A stretch of DNA of 64,000 nt, taken from contig NZ_NKCN01000022.1 of NCBI RefSeq assembly GCF_002245535.1, forward strand, positions 19,327-83,326. The letters run 5' to 3'. Numbering within the stretch: position 1 is the stretch's first letter; every line of letters begins with the position of its first letter. The translations under genes and the position numbers were made by a program. The DNA is from Mycobacterium lehmannii. GTDB lineage: Bacteria; Actinomycetota; Actinomycetes; Mycobacteriales; Mycobacteriaceae. Positions 27,148 to 36,308 of this stretch are shown piece by piece. The notes under the pieces were generated by a model. The model made no database searches, had not been told where the DNA came from, and saw nothing but the letters and a program-made list of their open reading frames with translations.

Positions 27148-27776
27148 CGGATCCGCACCTCGAAGATCCCGACTACGACAAGCACGGCGGATTCCCGAAC
27201 TATCAACGGGCCGAGCCCGGGCCGGGATTCGGCCGGTTCCTCACGGCGATGCGCCGCGCACAAGACCTCGCGGTGTCGGCCGATCCGGACAGCGACACCT
27301 GGGACCGAGCCGCCGACCAGGCCGAGGCCCTGGTGGCACTTCTCGACCCCTTCCGCGCCGCCGAAGGTGTCGGCCCGGCCAACCGCGTGCCGTCGCTGCC
27401 CGGCGCGGGCAGCCTGCTGATGCCGCCGTACCGGGAGGTGGAGCTCCACCCGACCGGGGTCACCCTCAAGGTCCAGTTCAGCCGGTATCACGTCGGAGGC
27501 AACTCCGCCGTGCACGGCGGTGTGCTGCCGTTGCTGTTCGACTCGGTGTTCGGCATGGTGATCCACGCCGTCGGCCGGCCGATCAGCCGCACCGGCTTCC
27601 TGCACGTCGACTACCGCAAGGTGACCCCCATCGACACCGAGCTGTCGGCCCGCGGCTGGCTGCGGGAAGCCCAGGGACGCAAGGCGTTCGTCAACGCCGA
27701 GCTGCGCGACCCCGACGACAACCTGCTCGCCGAGGCGAACGGGTTGATGATCCAGCTGCTCGCCGGTCAGCCGTGA
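27144..27776 (+). CDS. PaaI-type hotdog thioesterase
   Basis: A 210-aa protein. The C-terminal half is a hotdog domain: LKVQFSRYHVGGNSAVHGGVLPLLFD holds the helix and the HGG motif of the 4HBT/PaaI family, then VDYRKVTPID. The N-terminal half (about 90 residues) is a family-specific extension. It probably hydrolyses an acyl-CoA; the acyl group is unknown. It resembles Rv0356c, also next to purA. ATG at 27144 overlaps the stop of the MIRU-like mini-ORF. Confidence 0.82.
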   Translation: MTDPHLEDPDYDKHGGFPNYQRAEPGPGFGRFLTAMRRAQDLAVSADPDSDTWDRAADQAEALVALLDPFRAAEGVGPANRVPSLPGAGSLLMPPYREVELHPTGVTLKVQFSRYHVGGNSAVHGGVLPLLFDSVFGMVIHAVGRPISRTGFLHVDYRKVTPIDTELSARGWLREAQGRKAFVNAELRDPDDNLLAEANGLMIQLLAGQP

Positions 27777-27786
27777 GGCCGATGGC

Positions 27787-28428
27787 GTGACAACCGACGA
27801 CACCGGTCCGCGGCCTCCAAGCCTGACCGCCCCTCGCTCGGCCGCCCTGGCCGGTGTCGCGTTCGCGCTGTTGTTCGCGACGGCGCTGGTGCTGATCCGC
27901 ATTGCCCTACCCGAGGGCCGGGAGCCGGGTTCGCAGTGGGTGGCTGAGCACAGCGTCAACATGCGGATCGCGGCGATTTTGATGCCGTTCGCGGGGATCG
28001 CGTTCCTTTGGTTCATGGGCGTCCTGCGGGACGGCATGGGGCGCTACGAGGACAAGTTCTTCGCGACCGTATTCCTCGGAAGCGGCCTGCTGTTCTTGGC
28101 GATGATGTTCGTCGCCGTCGCCATGGGTGTGGGTCTCGAACACAGCGGCGCGGCAGCGTATCCCGGTGTCGCCGCGTTCGGACAGATGACGCTGATGACG
28201 ATCTCGAAGACCTACGCGCTGCGCATGGCGGCGGTGTTCATGATCTCGCTGGCCACGATCTGGCTGCGGACGCGGCTGATGCCGCGGTGGTTGAGCATCG
28301 CCACCTACGTCGTGGCGGTGGCGGTGCTACTGGCCGCCGACCTGAGCATGTGGTCGGTGCTGATCTTCCCGGCGTGGGTCCTGGTCGTCAGCGTGCAACT
28401 CCTCGCGCACCGACCCGGCCCTCACTAA
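27787..28428 (+). CDS. Conserved membrane protein
   Basis: A 213-aa protein with about six TM helices (first SAALAGVAFALLFATALVLI, last MWSVLIFPAWVLVVSVQLLA) and short loops. There are no recognised catalytic residues. The GTG start lies 11 nt after the thioesterase stop, so the two are probably co-transcribed. The stop overlaps the convergent ferredoxin gene by 4 nt. Function unknown. Confidence 0.78.
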   Translation: MTTDDTGPRPPSLTAPRSAALAGVAFALLFATALVLIRIALPEGREPGSQWVAEHSVNMRIAAILMPFAGIAFLWFMGVLRDGMGRYEDKFFATVFLGSGLLFLAMMFVAVAMGVGLEHSGAAAYPGVAAFGQMTLMTISKTYALRMAAVFMISLATIWLRTRLMPRWLSIATYVVAVAVLLAADLSMWSVLIFPAWVLVVSVQLLAHRPGPH

Positions 28429-28625
28429 TCGACGAGCCGCAAAGCTTGTGCCGGGCAGAGCTTCACGGCTTCGCGGGCGTGGTCGAGCTCATCGTCGGGC
28501 ACCTCATCGACCAGCACCACGACGATGCCGTCGTCGTCCTGGTCGAAAACCGCGCCGGCCGACATCACGCAGTTGCCCGCCTGAATGCAGACGTCGCGCT
28601 CGGCGTGCACCTTCACATCCGTCAC
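28425..28625 (-). CDS. [3Fe-4S] ferredoxin, P450 partner
   Basis: A 66-aa ferredoxin. Its cluster Cys lie in CIQAGNC and LCPAQAL. With only three Cys at the usual spacing it fits the [3Fe-4S] type that feeds electrons to actinobacterial P450s. I start it at GTG 28625, which overlaps the P450 stop (GTGA); a TTG two codons upstream is an alternative. The gene is immediately 3' of the P450 and almost certainly cotranslated with it. The ferredoxin reductase is not in this window. Confidence 0.88.
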   Translation of the reverse strand: MTDVKVHAERDVCIQAGNCVMSAGAVFDQDDDGIVVVLVDEVPDDELDHAREAVKLCPAQALRLVD

Positions 28626-29830
28626 CTCCAATCCACTGATAGCGATTTGAGACCGTAGATGAAGTGGAACGACCGGAACTGCACATCGGCGAAGTCCTCG
28701 GCCAGCCGCAGTGCCGGAAAACGTTGCAGCAGAGCGGGAAACGCGATCCGCATCTCCATTCGGGCCAACGGCGCGCCGAGGCAGTGGTGCACACCGTGCC
28801 CGAAGGCGAGATGTCCGGCGGCGCCGCGGCCGATGTCGAGCACATCCGGGTCGTCGATGAAGTCGGGATCGCGGTTGCCCGACGGTAGCGACGCGAACAC
28901 CAGCTGCCCGGCCGGGATCGCGACACCCGCGATCTCGACGTCGGTGGTGGTGATACGCGGTATCGCGGTGTGCACGATGGACAACCAGCGCAGCAGCTCC
29001 TCGACCGCGGGGCCGACGGCGTCGGGATCGTCGCGGACGACGGCGAGTTGTTCGGGATGGCGCAGCAGGGCCAGCGTGCCAAGGCCGAGCATGTTGGAGG
29101 TGGTCTCGTGGCCGGCGAGCAGCAGCAGCCCGGCGATGCCGACGAGTTCGTCGTCGGTGAGCTCGGCGCCGTGTTCGCGAACCAACATGCCGAGGATGTC
29201 GTCGCCGGGCTGTCGCCGTGCCCGTTCGACCAGCGACCGCATGTAGGCCCGCCCGGCCCGCTGCAACTCGAGGCGCTCGGTGAACGGTAGCGACAAGTCG
29301 AGCTGGCGCGCGCTGCGGTGCTGGAAGTCGTCCCGGTCCTCGTAGGGCACCCCGAGCAGTTCGCAGATGACCAGCGACGGGATCGGCAGCGCGAAGTGCT
29401 CGACGAGATCTGCGGGGGCTCCGGCGGTTTCCATCATGTCCAGGTGTGTCTGGACGATCTCGACGATGCGAGGCTCGAGCCGTTTGATCCGGCGGATCGT
29501 GAACTCCGGGGTGAGCATGCGGCGCAGCCGCTGATGCTCGGGCGGGTCCAGACCGAGCAGGTTGCCGGCCCGGGCGCTGGCGAGCTCTTCTTCCGACAAC
29601 GTCGGAGCGCCGGGGACGACGAATCCCGGAGGGCGGCCGTTGGAGAACCTCTCGTGGTCGGACAGCACCATCTTGACGTCGTCGTGCCGGGTGACCAGGT
29701 ACACCGTCATACCGAAGGCGTTGACCACCGTGCGAACACCGGTGGTGTCGCGAATCTCGGCCAGCGCAGGGGTGGGATCGAAGGCGTCGCGACGCATATG
29801 CAGAGGCGGCAGCTCCGGTGCTTGCGTCAT
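28622..29830 (-). CDS. Cytochrome P450
   Basis: A 402-aa soluble bacterial P450. The I-helix has LLLAGHETTSN. The heme loop HLAFGHGVHHCLGAPLARME supplies the thiolate Cys near residue 350. ERLGL-type LDPPEHQRLRRMLTPEFT lies in the substrate-side region. It hydroxylates a substrate with electrons from the adjacent [3Fe-4S] ferredoxin. The CYP family cannot be assigned by eye. A small inverted repeat (CGCCGT-GAT-ACGGCG, 29845-29859) sits 15 nt upstream of the ATG. Confidence 0.94.
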   Translation of the reverse strand: MTQAPELPPLHMRRDAFDPTPALAEIRDTTGVRTVVNAFGMTVYLVTRHDDVKMVLSDHERFSNGRPPGFVVPGAPTLSEEELASARAGNLLGLDPPEHQRLRRMLTPEFTIRRIKRLEPRIVEIVQTHLDMMETAGAPADLVEHFALPIPSLVICELLGVPYEDRDDFQHRSARQLDLSLPFTERLELQRAGRAYMRSLVERARRQPGDDILGMLVREHGAELTDDELVGIAGLLLLAGHETTSNMLGLGTLALLRHPEQLAVVRDDPDAVGPAVEELLRWLSIVHTAIPRITTTDVEIAGVAIPAGQLVFASLPSGNRDPDFIDDPDVLDIGRGAAGHLAFGHGVHHCLGAPLARMEMRIAFPALLQRFPALRLAEDFADVQFRSFHFIYGLKSLSVDWR

Positions 29831-29886
29831 GACCCGACGCTACCCGCCGTGATACGGCGTCGCCGAGACCGACGGTATGGCCGCTT

Positions 29887-31905
29887 TCACCCGCGCGAAT
29901 CGACCGAAGCGTCCCTTTCGGCGTCCTGCCCCTTGAGCGCGGGCCACCAGATGCGCGGTCCGATGAGCGTGAACAGCGCGGGGATGATCACGGTGCGCAC
30001 GATGAAGGTGTCGAGCAGGATGCCAAGGCCGACGATGATGCCGATCTGCGTGAGCACGATCAACGGCAGCACGCCGAGCACGCAGAACACCGCGGCCAAC
30101 ACGATGCCCGCGCTGGTGATCACCGCTCCGGTCGCGGACACCGCGCGCACGATCCCGCCGCGCGTGCCGTGTTCCGGAGTCTCCTCACGCGCGCGGGTGA
30201 CCAGGAAGATCGTGTAGTCCACCCCCAGCGCCACCAGGAACAGGAACGCGAACAGCGGTGTGGTGTTGTCGAGTGCGGGGAAGCCGAACACATGCACGCT
30301 GGCCCAGCCGCCGAGCCCCAGCGCGGCCAGCGCGCTGAGCACCGTGACCGCCACCAGGATCAGCGGTGCCAGCGCGGCGCGCAGCAATACGTACAGCACC
30401 GCGAGCACCACGACGAGGATGGCCGGTACCACGACCGCCCGGTCGCGGGACGCAGCGGCGCTGGCGTCGCGGGCGGTTGCGTCCGAACCGCCGACCAACG
30501 CCTCCGGGTCGGCGGTCTGCACCGAATCACGCAGTGCATCAACGGTTTCGAATGCTTCGTCCGAGGCGGGTTCGGCGTCGATGACGACCGACCACTGCGT
30601 CAGACCGTCGGCGGTCGGCCCCGCGGGGTTGGCCGACACCACGCCGGGCGTCTCGGTGATCGCGCGCTGTACGTCGGCGGCGCGCTCGGTGGAGGCGATG
30701 ACACGGGTGGGATCGGTCAGGCCGCTCGGGAAGTGGTCGGCCAACCGCTCGTACCCGCTGACCGATTCGGCCTGCACCCGGAACTGCTCGGTCTGAGACA
30801 GGCCTATCGGGGTGGCGACCAACCCGATGCACAGCACCGCGAGGCCGCCGATCGCGATCGTCGCGACGGAAGCGGGCCTACGGGCCACCGCCTCGGTGAT
30901 GCGGTGCCAGATGCCGCTGTCGGTGAGCGCCCGGTCGCCGATCTTGGGGATGAACGGCCAGAACAACCGCTTGCCGAACAGGGCGAGCAGCGGCGGCAGG
31001 ACCAGCAGCACGAACACCGCGGCCACGATGAGGCCCGCTGCTGCTTGAACACCCAGGCTGCGAACGCTCGGAGACGACGCGAACACCAGCGTGAGCAGCG
31101 CCAGCACCACCGTGGCGTTGCTGGCGATGATCGCCGGGCCGGCCCGTCGCACCGCAGTGTCCAGCGCGTCATGATGGTTCTCGGTGCGGCCCAACTCTTC
31201 CCGGTACCGGGAGATGAGCAGCAGCGCGTAGTTGGTACCCGCGCCGAACACGAGCACGCTCGTGATGCCCGAGGTCGAACCGTCCGGGCTCATACCGACC
31301 GCCTGGGCCACCGCGGTGCCGAGCACGGCGGCCACCCGGTCGGCGAATCCGATCACCGCCAGCGGCACCAGCCACAGCACGGGAGAGCGGTAGGTGATGA
31401 TCAGCAGCAGTGCGACAACCGTCGCGGTCACCGCGAGCAGCGTGAAATTGGCGCCGGAGAACGAGTTCGCGATGTCGGCGCCGAACGCCGGACCGCCGGT
31501 GACCTCGCTGCGCAGGTCGGCGGGCAACCCCTCGGAAGCCTCCGCGCGCAGGTTTTCGACCGCGTCGGTGAGGTCGAACCCGGACAGGTCGGCGTCCATC
31601 GGCACAACCGCGAGGCCGGCCGCGCCATCCTCGGAAATCTGGGCCGCGGGCCACTTCTGTGTGACCGCATCGACGTCGGCCGGGCTCAGCGGGGCGCCGT
31701 CGGTGCGGGTGATCACGACGATCGCGGGCACGCGGTCACCGCCGGGGAACTGGGCGCGCAGCGCGTCGACGCGCGCGGACTCGGCGGAGTCGGGTACGGG
31801 CACCGGTGACTGCGAGCTGGAATCGTCGCTGCCGACGAGGCCCATCAGGGCGCCCGAAACGAGCACCACGAGTACCGCGAGTATCCAGGAGATGCGGCGG
31901 GACAT
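29887..31905 (-). CDS. MMPL-family RND transporter
   Basis: A 672-aa protein with 12 predicted TM helices in two halves. Each half has one helix, a large external loop, then five helices. It includes VFGAGTNYALLLISRYREEL and FLVALGVDYTIFLVTRAREE, the TM4/TM10 signatures with Asp/Tyr proton-relay residues. It is of the shorter YdfJ/actinobacterial type, not a long MmpL. It is divergent from a MarR-type regulator, which suggests inducible export of a hydrophobic compound. Confidence 0.9.
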   Translation of the reverse strand: MSRRISWILAVLVVLVSGALMGLVGSDDSSSQSPVPVPDSAESARVDALRAQFPGGDRVPAIVVITRTDGAPLSPADVDAVTQKWPAAQISEDGAAGLAVVPMDADLSGFDLTDAVENLRAEASEGLPADLRSEVTGGPAFGADIANSFSGANFTLLAVTATVVALLLIITYRSPVLWLVPLAVIGFADRVAAVLGTAVAQAVGMSPDGSTSGITSVLVFGAGTNYALLLISRYREELGRTENHHDALDTAVRRAGPAIIASNATVVLALLTLVFASSPSVRSLGVQAAAGLIVAAVFVLLVLPPLLALFGKRLFWPFIPKIGDRALTDSGIWHRITEAVARRPASVATIAIGGLAVLCIGLVATPIGLSQTEQFRVQAESVSGYERLADHFPSGLTDPTRVIASTERAADVQRAITETPGVVSANPAGPTADGLTQWSVVIDAEPASDEAFETVDALRDSVQTADPEALVGGSDATARDASAAASRDRAVVVPAILVVVLAVLYVLLRAALAPLILVAVTVLSALAALGLGGWASVHVFGFPALDNTTPLFAFLFLVALGVDYTIFLVTRAREETPEHGTRGGIVRAVSATGAVITSAGIVLAAVFCVLGVLPLIVLTQIGIIVGLGILLDTFIVRTVIIPALFTLIGPRIWWPALKGQDAERDASVDSRG

Positions 31906-31910
31906 GCCTA

Positions 31911-31941
31911 CGAATATTTCAAAAACTTAACTAACAATCAA
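31911..31941. promoter_or_regulatory. AT-rich MMPL/marR control region
   Basis: A 31-bp block, conspicuously AT-rich against the GC-rich background, in the 69-bp divergent gap. The 15 bp TTAACTAACAATCAA (31927-31941) is weakly dyadic (TTnAnTnnnAnTnAA). It is a candidate for both promoters and the MarR site; no strong palindrome was found. Confidence 0.4.
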
Positions 31942-31974
31942 ACCACTCCGGCCGGCTCGGCCTATGCTTTCGGC

Positions 31975-32460
31975 GTGTCAGAGGACCGCGGCGCGCTGGA
32001 GGCGACGATCGCCGCCGACGTGCGCGCGATGAACGCCGAATCCGATGAGATCGGCAGGCTGTTCGCAAGCCGACATGATGTCGCGGCCAACGATTTTCGG
32101 GCATTGCTGCATGTGATGGTCGCCGAGACCGACGGGGTGCCGCTGACGGCGGGGGAGCTGCGCAAGCGGATGGGCATGTCGGCCGCCGCGATCACCTACC
32201 TGGTCGAGCGGATGATCGGCTCCGGGCACTTCCGCCGAGAGTCCGATCCGCGGGATCGCCGGAAGGTGATCCTGCGTGTGGCGGATCACGGAGTGGACGT
32301 CGCCCGAGGGTTTTTCACCCCGCTCGGTGAACAAACGCGCACCGCGCTTGCGGGTTTGTCCGATGACGAGCTGGCCGCCGCCCATCGCACGTTCACCGCA
32401 CTCATCGACGCCATGCGGCAGTTTCGCGGTCGGCTGGAGCAGTCCGTCATCCCGAATTGA
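31975..32460 (+). CDS. MarR-family transcriptional regulator
   Basis: A 161-aa winged-helix protein. The recognition region is PLTAGELRKRMGMSAAAITYLVERM, followed by the wing FRRESDPRDRRKVIL. Flanking helices serve dimerisation (NAESDEIGRLF, then QTRTALAGLSDDELAAAHR). The GTG start is 69 nt from the divergent MMPL gene, its most likely target. MarR proteins release DNA on binding small phenolic or lipophilic ligands. Confidence 0.9.
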   Translation: MSEDRGALEATIAADVRAMNAESDEIGRLFASRHDVAANDFRALLHVMVAETDGVPLTAGELRKRMGMSAAAITYLVERMIGSGHFRRESDPRDRRKVILRVADHGVDVARGFFTPLGEQTRTALAGLSDDELAAAHRTFTALIDAMRQFRGRLEQSVIPN

Positions 32461-32519
32461 GCACGCCTGCTCGACGGCGGTGGCCGGTGCGCGACGGTGT
32501 CTGGCAGGCTTGAGCCCCG

Positions 32520-33773
32520 ATGACTGATACCCCCCAGACAGCGGTCGGGCCCGCCGATCCGGTGACCGACCCCGAACCGGTCGCCGGCACGCCTGGCGCC
32601 TCATCGGTGATGCTGCTCGGCTCGGGCGAACTGAGCCGGGAGCTGGCGCTGGCGTTCCAGCGGTTGGGCGCCGAGGTGATCGCGGTCGACCGCTACGCCG
32701 ACGCCCCGGCGCACGCCGTCGCCGATCGCCCGGTCGTCGCGAAGATGAACGACGCGGAGGAGCTGACCGCGCTCATCGAGAAGGAGAATCCGCGCTACGT
32801 GGTGGCCGAGGGTGCTGTCATCGCCGCCGACGCGCTGATCGCCGTCGCCGAGCGCGGCGTCGCCGAGGTGCTCCCGACCCCGCGCAGCACCCGGCTGGCC
32901 CTGGATCGGGAGGGCCTGCGCCGGTTGGCAGCCGACGAGCTGGGCCTTCCCACCGCACCGTTCTGGTTCGCCGGATCGCCCGAGGAACTCAGTGCGGTCG
33001 TCCAGCACGCCGGTTTCCCGTTGGTGGTCAAGCCGATCGCTTCGGCTGCGGGTGAGGGCGAGTCGGTACTGGTGCGCGCCGAGGACGTCGAACCCGCGTG
33101 GCAGCGCGCGGTCGCCGCCGGCCGGATCCCGCACAACCGCGTAATGGTCGAGTCGGTGGTCGAGATCGATTTCGAGGTCACCCTGCTGACGATCCGCACG
33201 GTCGGGCCGACGGGACCCGCCGTGCACTTCTGTGAGCCCATCGGGCACCGCCAGGCCGACGGCGACGCGCTCGAGTCGTGGCAGCCGCAGCGGTTGGCGC
33301 CGGCCGCACTGGATGCCGCGAAATCGATCGCCGCGCGCATCGTGAACTCGCTGGGCGGACGCGGCGTGTTCGGTGTCGAACTGTTGGTGCGCGGTGACGA
33401 GGTGTACTTCGACAACGTGCGCCCCCGACCGCACGACAGCGGCCTGGTCACGCTGCGCTCGCAGCGGCTTTCGCAGTTCGACCTGCACGCCCGCGCGATC
33501 CTGGGTCTGCCCGTCGACACGATCATGATCTCGCCCGCCGCCTCGGAGATCGTTTACGCCGGCGCGGAGGCGCGACCCGCGAGCGGACAGGATCCGCAGG
33601 CGGTGCTCGCCGAGGCGCTCGCCGTGGCCGAAAGCGACGTCGCCTTGTTCAACCGCCCCGACGAGACCGAAGACAGGCGCCGGCTCGCGGTGGCGATGGC
33701 GACCGCGCCCGACCCGATCGTCGCCCGCGACCGCGCTCGACGCGTCACCGCCGCGCTGCGCAGGCTCTGGTAG
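32520..33773 (+). CDS. purT: Formate-dependent GAR transformylase
   Basis: A 417-aa ATP-grasp enzyme. It makes formyl-GAR from GAR, formate and ATP in purine synthesis. The N-terminal MLLGSGELSRELALAFQRLGAEVIAVDRY is the preATP-grasp domain. KPIASAAGEGESVLV is the ATP loop, and FGVELLVRGDEVYFDNVRPRPHDSG holds metal-binding residues. Position before the rhodanese and metZ matches Rv0389. ATG at 32520 is followed by a Pro-rich leader of about 20 residues. Confidence 0.94.
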   Translation: MTDTPQTAVGPADPVTDPEPVAGTPGASSVMLLGSGELSRELALAFQRLGAEVIAVDRYADAPAHAVADRPVVAKMNDAEELTALIEKENPRYVVAEGAVIAADALIAVAERGVAEVLPTPRSTRLALDREGLRRLAADELGLPTAPFWFAGSPEELSAVVQHAGFPLVVKPIASAAGEGESVLVRAEDVEPAWQRAVAAGRIPHNRVMVESVVEIDFEVTLLTIRTVGPTGPAVHFCEPIGHRQADGDALESWQPQRLAPAALDAAKSIAARIVNSLGGRGVFGVELLVRGDEVYFDNVRPRPHDSGLVTLRSQRLSQFDLHARAILGLPVDTIMISPAASEIVYAGAEARPASGQDPQAVLAEALAVAESDVALFNRPDETEDRRRLAVAMATAPDPIVARDRARRVTAALRRLW

Positions 33774-33775
33774 CG

Positions 33776-34222
33776 GTGGCCGAATCCAAATCCACACCCG
33801 GCGACCGGCCCACCACGGCGCCGTTTCTGATCGGGCTCACAATCTTTGTGCTCGTCGTGATCGTAATCGGGCTGCTGAACCTGTTCGGCGGCGAGCAGGA
33901 GCCCGCTGACCAGCAGGTGGCGCGTGCCGCCGTCGGGCAGAACGACGCACTGCAACGGCAGAACTACTCCGACTACCGCGGCTACACCTGCCCGGAGCAG
34001 GCTGGCACCGAAGCGCAAGTTCTTGCCGCGCAACGGGATTCCGTCGCTCAGCGCGGTGAGCGGTTCGTCGATGACGTCACCGAGGTCGCCGTCGCCGGTG
34101 ACCGCGCCACCGCCAAGGTGACCTACCATTTCGACAACGCGCCCGACGACAAGAAGGTCGTCGAGATGGTGTTCATCCGCGACGGCGACGCCTGGAAGGT
34201 CTGTTCCCCCGGTCCCAGGTAG
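33776..34222 (+). CDS. Single-TM protein with NTF2-like exported domain
   Basis: A 148-aa protein. A short polar N-terminus, one TM helix (FLIGLTIFVLVVIVIGLLNLF) and an external domain are visible. The domain (RQNYSDYRGYTCPEQ to DAWKVCSPGPR) has two Cys. It ends WKVC, like the C-terminus WKIC of the Rv0361-like protein, so they probably share a fold. The GTG start is 2 nt after the purT stop. Function unknown. Confidence 0.75.
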   Translation: MAESKSTPGDRPTTAPFLIGLTIFVLVVIVIGLLNLFGGEQEPADQQVARAAVGQNDALQRQNYSDYRGYTCPEQAGTEAQVLAAQRDSVAQRGERFVDDVTEVAVAGDRATAKVTYHFDNAPDDKKVVEMVFIRDGDAWKVCSPGPR

Positions 34223-34242
34223 CTGTGGGACACTCAACGACC

Positions 34243-34662
34243 GTGAGTTACGCCGGAGACATCACGCCCGAAGAGGCTTGGAAGCTGCTGACCGGCACCC
34301 CCAACGCGGTGCTGGTGGATTGCCGCACCGACGCCGAGTGGCGCTTCGTGGGCGTACCCGATCTGTCGTCGCTGCAGCGCGAGGTCGTGTTCATCGAGTG
34401 GAACCGGGCCGACGGCACGCACAACGACGCGTTCGTCTCCGATCTGCGGCGCGAGATCGCCGACGCCGGTTCCGACGCGGGGCCGGTGGTCTTTCTGTGT
34501 CGCTCCGGCAACCGGTCGATCGGCGCGGCCGAGGCCGCCACCGAGGCCGGGATCGGGCCGTCGTACAACGTGCTCGACGGCTTCGAGGGCCACCTCGACG
34601 AGAACGGGCACCGCGGCGGAACCGGGTGGAAGGCAGTCGGACTTCCCTGGAAACAGTCATGA
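34243..34662 (+). CDS. Rhodanese-domain sulfurtransferase, Rv0390-like
   Basis: A 139-aa single-domain rhodanese. The N-terminal EEAWKLL...AVLVDCRTDAEW is the CDC25-like half. The active-site loop VVFLCRSGNRS has the persulfide Cys at about residue 86. It moves sulfane sulfur; the link with metZ (sulfhydrylation) is suggestive. I chose GTG 34243 (SYAGDIT...) over GTG 34225 by similarity to Rv0390. The stop overlaps the metZ ATG (ATGA). Confidence 0.88.
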   Translation: MSYAGDITPEEAWKLLTGTPNAVLVDCRTDAEWRFVGVPDLSSLQREVVFIEWNRADGTHNDAFVSDLRREIADAGSDAGPVVFLCRSGNRSIGAAEAATEAGIGPSYNVLDGFEGHLDENGHRGGTGWKAVGLPWKQS

Positions 34663-35885
34663 GTGCCGATTCCGAGAAGACGGTCCCGTCCGTCCGCATA
34701 CCCGCGGAGCTGCCGGAGGGAGTCAGCCAGGCGACCATCGGCGTGCGCGGCGGGTTGCTGCGCTCGGAGTTCGAAGAGACCGCCGAGGGGCTGTTCCTCA
34801 CCTCGGGCTATGTGTATGCCTCGGCCGCCGACGCCGAGAAGGCGTTCACCGGAGAGATCGACCGATATGTGTACTCGCGCTACGGTAATCCGACCATCTC
34901 GATGTTCGAGGAGCGGCTGCGCCTGATCGAGGGGGCTCCCGCCTGCTTCGCGACCGCGACGGGCATGGCGGCGGTGTTCACGTCGCTCGGGGCGTTGCTG
35001 GGTGCCGGTGATCGGCTGGTCGCCGCGCGCAGCCTGTTCGGCTCGTGCTTCGTGGTGTGCAACGAGATCCTGCCGCGGTGGGGTGTGGAGACCGTGTTCG
35101 TCGACGGGGACGACCTGTCGCAGTGGGAAGAGGCCCTCTCGGTGCCCACGCAGGCAGTGTTCTTCGAGACCCCGTCCAATCCGATGCAGTCGCTGGTGGA
35201 CATCGCCGCGGTTTCTGAGCTCGCGCACGCCGCGGGTGCAAAAGTGGTGCTGGACAACGTGTTCGCCACGCCGATCCTGCAGCAGGGTTTCCCGCTGGGG
35301 GCCGACGTCGTCGTCTACTCGGGGACCAAGCACCTCGACGGGCAGGGCCGTGTGCTCGGCGGTGCGATCCTCGGCGACAAGCAGTACATCGACGAGCCGG
35401 TGCAGAAGTTGATGCGCCACACCGGGCCCGCGCTGAGCCCCTTCAACGCGTGGACACTGCTCAAAGGACTGGAGACGCTCGCGGTGCGGGTGGACTACCA
35501 GAACACGTCGGCGCAGCGGGTCGCCGAATTCCTGGAGGAGCACCCCGCGGTGAGCTGGGTGCGCTATCCGTTCCTCGAATCACACCCGCAGTACGACCTG
35601 GCCAAGCGCCAGATGACCGGGGGCGGAACGGTTGTCACGTTCGAGGTCGTCGGCGGCAGCAAGGAGCGCGCGTTCGAGGTGCTCGACAAGCTGCGCATCG
35701 TCGACATCTCGAACAACCTCGGCGACGCCAAGTCGTTGGTCACCCACCCGGCGACCACCACCCACCGCGCGATGGGGCCGGAGGGCCGTGCCGCGATCGG
35801 GCTGGGCGACGGTGTCGTGCGGATCTCGGTGGGCCTGGAGGGAACCGACGACCTGCTCAACGATCTCGATCAGGCGTTGAGCTGA
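34659..35885 (+). CDS. metZ: O-succinylhomoserine sulfhydrylase
   Basis: A 408-aa PLP enzyme of the Cys/Met-metabolism family. It replaces the succinyl or acetyl group of homoserine with sulfide to give homocysteine. The motif VVYSGTKHLDGQGR holds the PLP Lys (about K224). SRYGNPTISMFEERL and ATATGMAAVF are also typical. The rhodanese upstream and order match Rv0391. ATG 34659 is in the rhodanese stop (ATGA). The next gene starts immediately after its stop. Confidence 0.93.
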   Translation: MSADSEKTVPSVRIPAELPEGVSQATIGVRGGLLRSEFEETAEGLFLTSGYVYASAADAEKAFTGEIDRYVYSRYGNPTISMFEERLRLIEGAPACFATATGMAAVFTSLGALLGAGDRLVAARSLFGSCFVVCNEILPRWGVETVFVDGDDLSQWEEALSVPTQAVFFETPSNPMQSLVDIAAVSELAHAAGAKVVLDNVFATPILQQGFPLGADVVVYSGTKHLDGQGRVLGGAILGDKQYIDEPVQKLMRHTGPALSPFNAWTLLKGLETLAVRVDYQNTSAQRVAEFLEEHPAVSWVRYPFLESHPQYDLAKRQMTGGGTVVTFEVVGGSKERAFEVLDKLRIVDISNNLGDAKSLVTHPATTTHRAMGPEGRAAIGLGDGVVRISVGLEGTDDLLNDLDQALS

Positions 35886-36302
35886 GTGTCCAAACGCAGC
35901 GACGCGAAGAAGGCCCGCCGGCGCAAGCGGCAGGCCGCCCGCAACGAGCGCTGGATACCCGACACGGTGATGGACGCACTGACCGAAGAGACCGCGACGG
36001 CGGCGGTGCTCGAGGCCTTCGACGAGCGAATCACCGAGCGCGGCTGGGTGTTCGACGACGAGCTCTCCGACGAGGAGTCCGCGCTGTGGTTCTACCCACC
36101 CTCGCAGGCCGAGGTGCCGGACGAGGATCTGGTGTCGGTCACCACGGTCGTGCTCACTGCTGACGACGACGCCGACGTCGCGCATGTGGTGTTCGTGGGC
36201 ACGGCCGACGACTACCAGTTCAACTTCGACGAGCTGTTCGAGTCCCTTGACGTCGTGGAGGCCTACCGGTTGGGCGATCCCGCACCGACGTTCCCGGTCT
36301 AG
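35886..36302 (+). CDS. Conserved hypothetical protein
   Basis: A 138-aa protein. It starts with a very basic stretch (SKRSDAKKARRRKRQAARNER) followed by an acidic, Asp/Glu-rich body (FDDELSDEESALWFYPP). No motif identifies a function. The GTG start directly follows the metZ stop with zero gap, so translation is coupled. It converges on an SDR gene 6 nt away. Confidence 0.7.
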   Translation: MSKRSDAKKARRRKRQAARNERWIPDTVMDALTEETATAAVLEAFDERITERGWVFDDELSDEESALWFYPPSQAEVPDEDLVSVTTVVLTADDDADVAHVVFVGTADDYQFNFDELFESLDVVEAYRLGDPAPTFPV

Positions 36303-36308
36303 CGCCGG

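Noticed and set aside
29845..29859. CGCCGT-GAT-ACGGCG inverted repeat upstream of the P450 as an operator
   Set aside because: Arms of only 6 bp in a GC-rich background are expected by chance, and no regulator is adjacent; noted under the P450 only.
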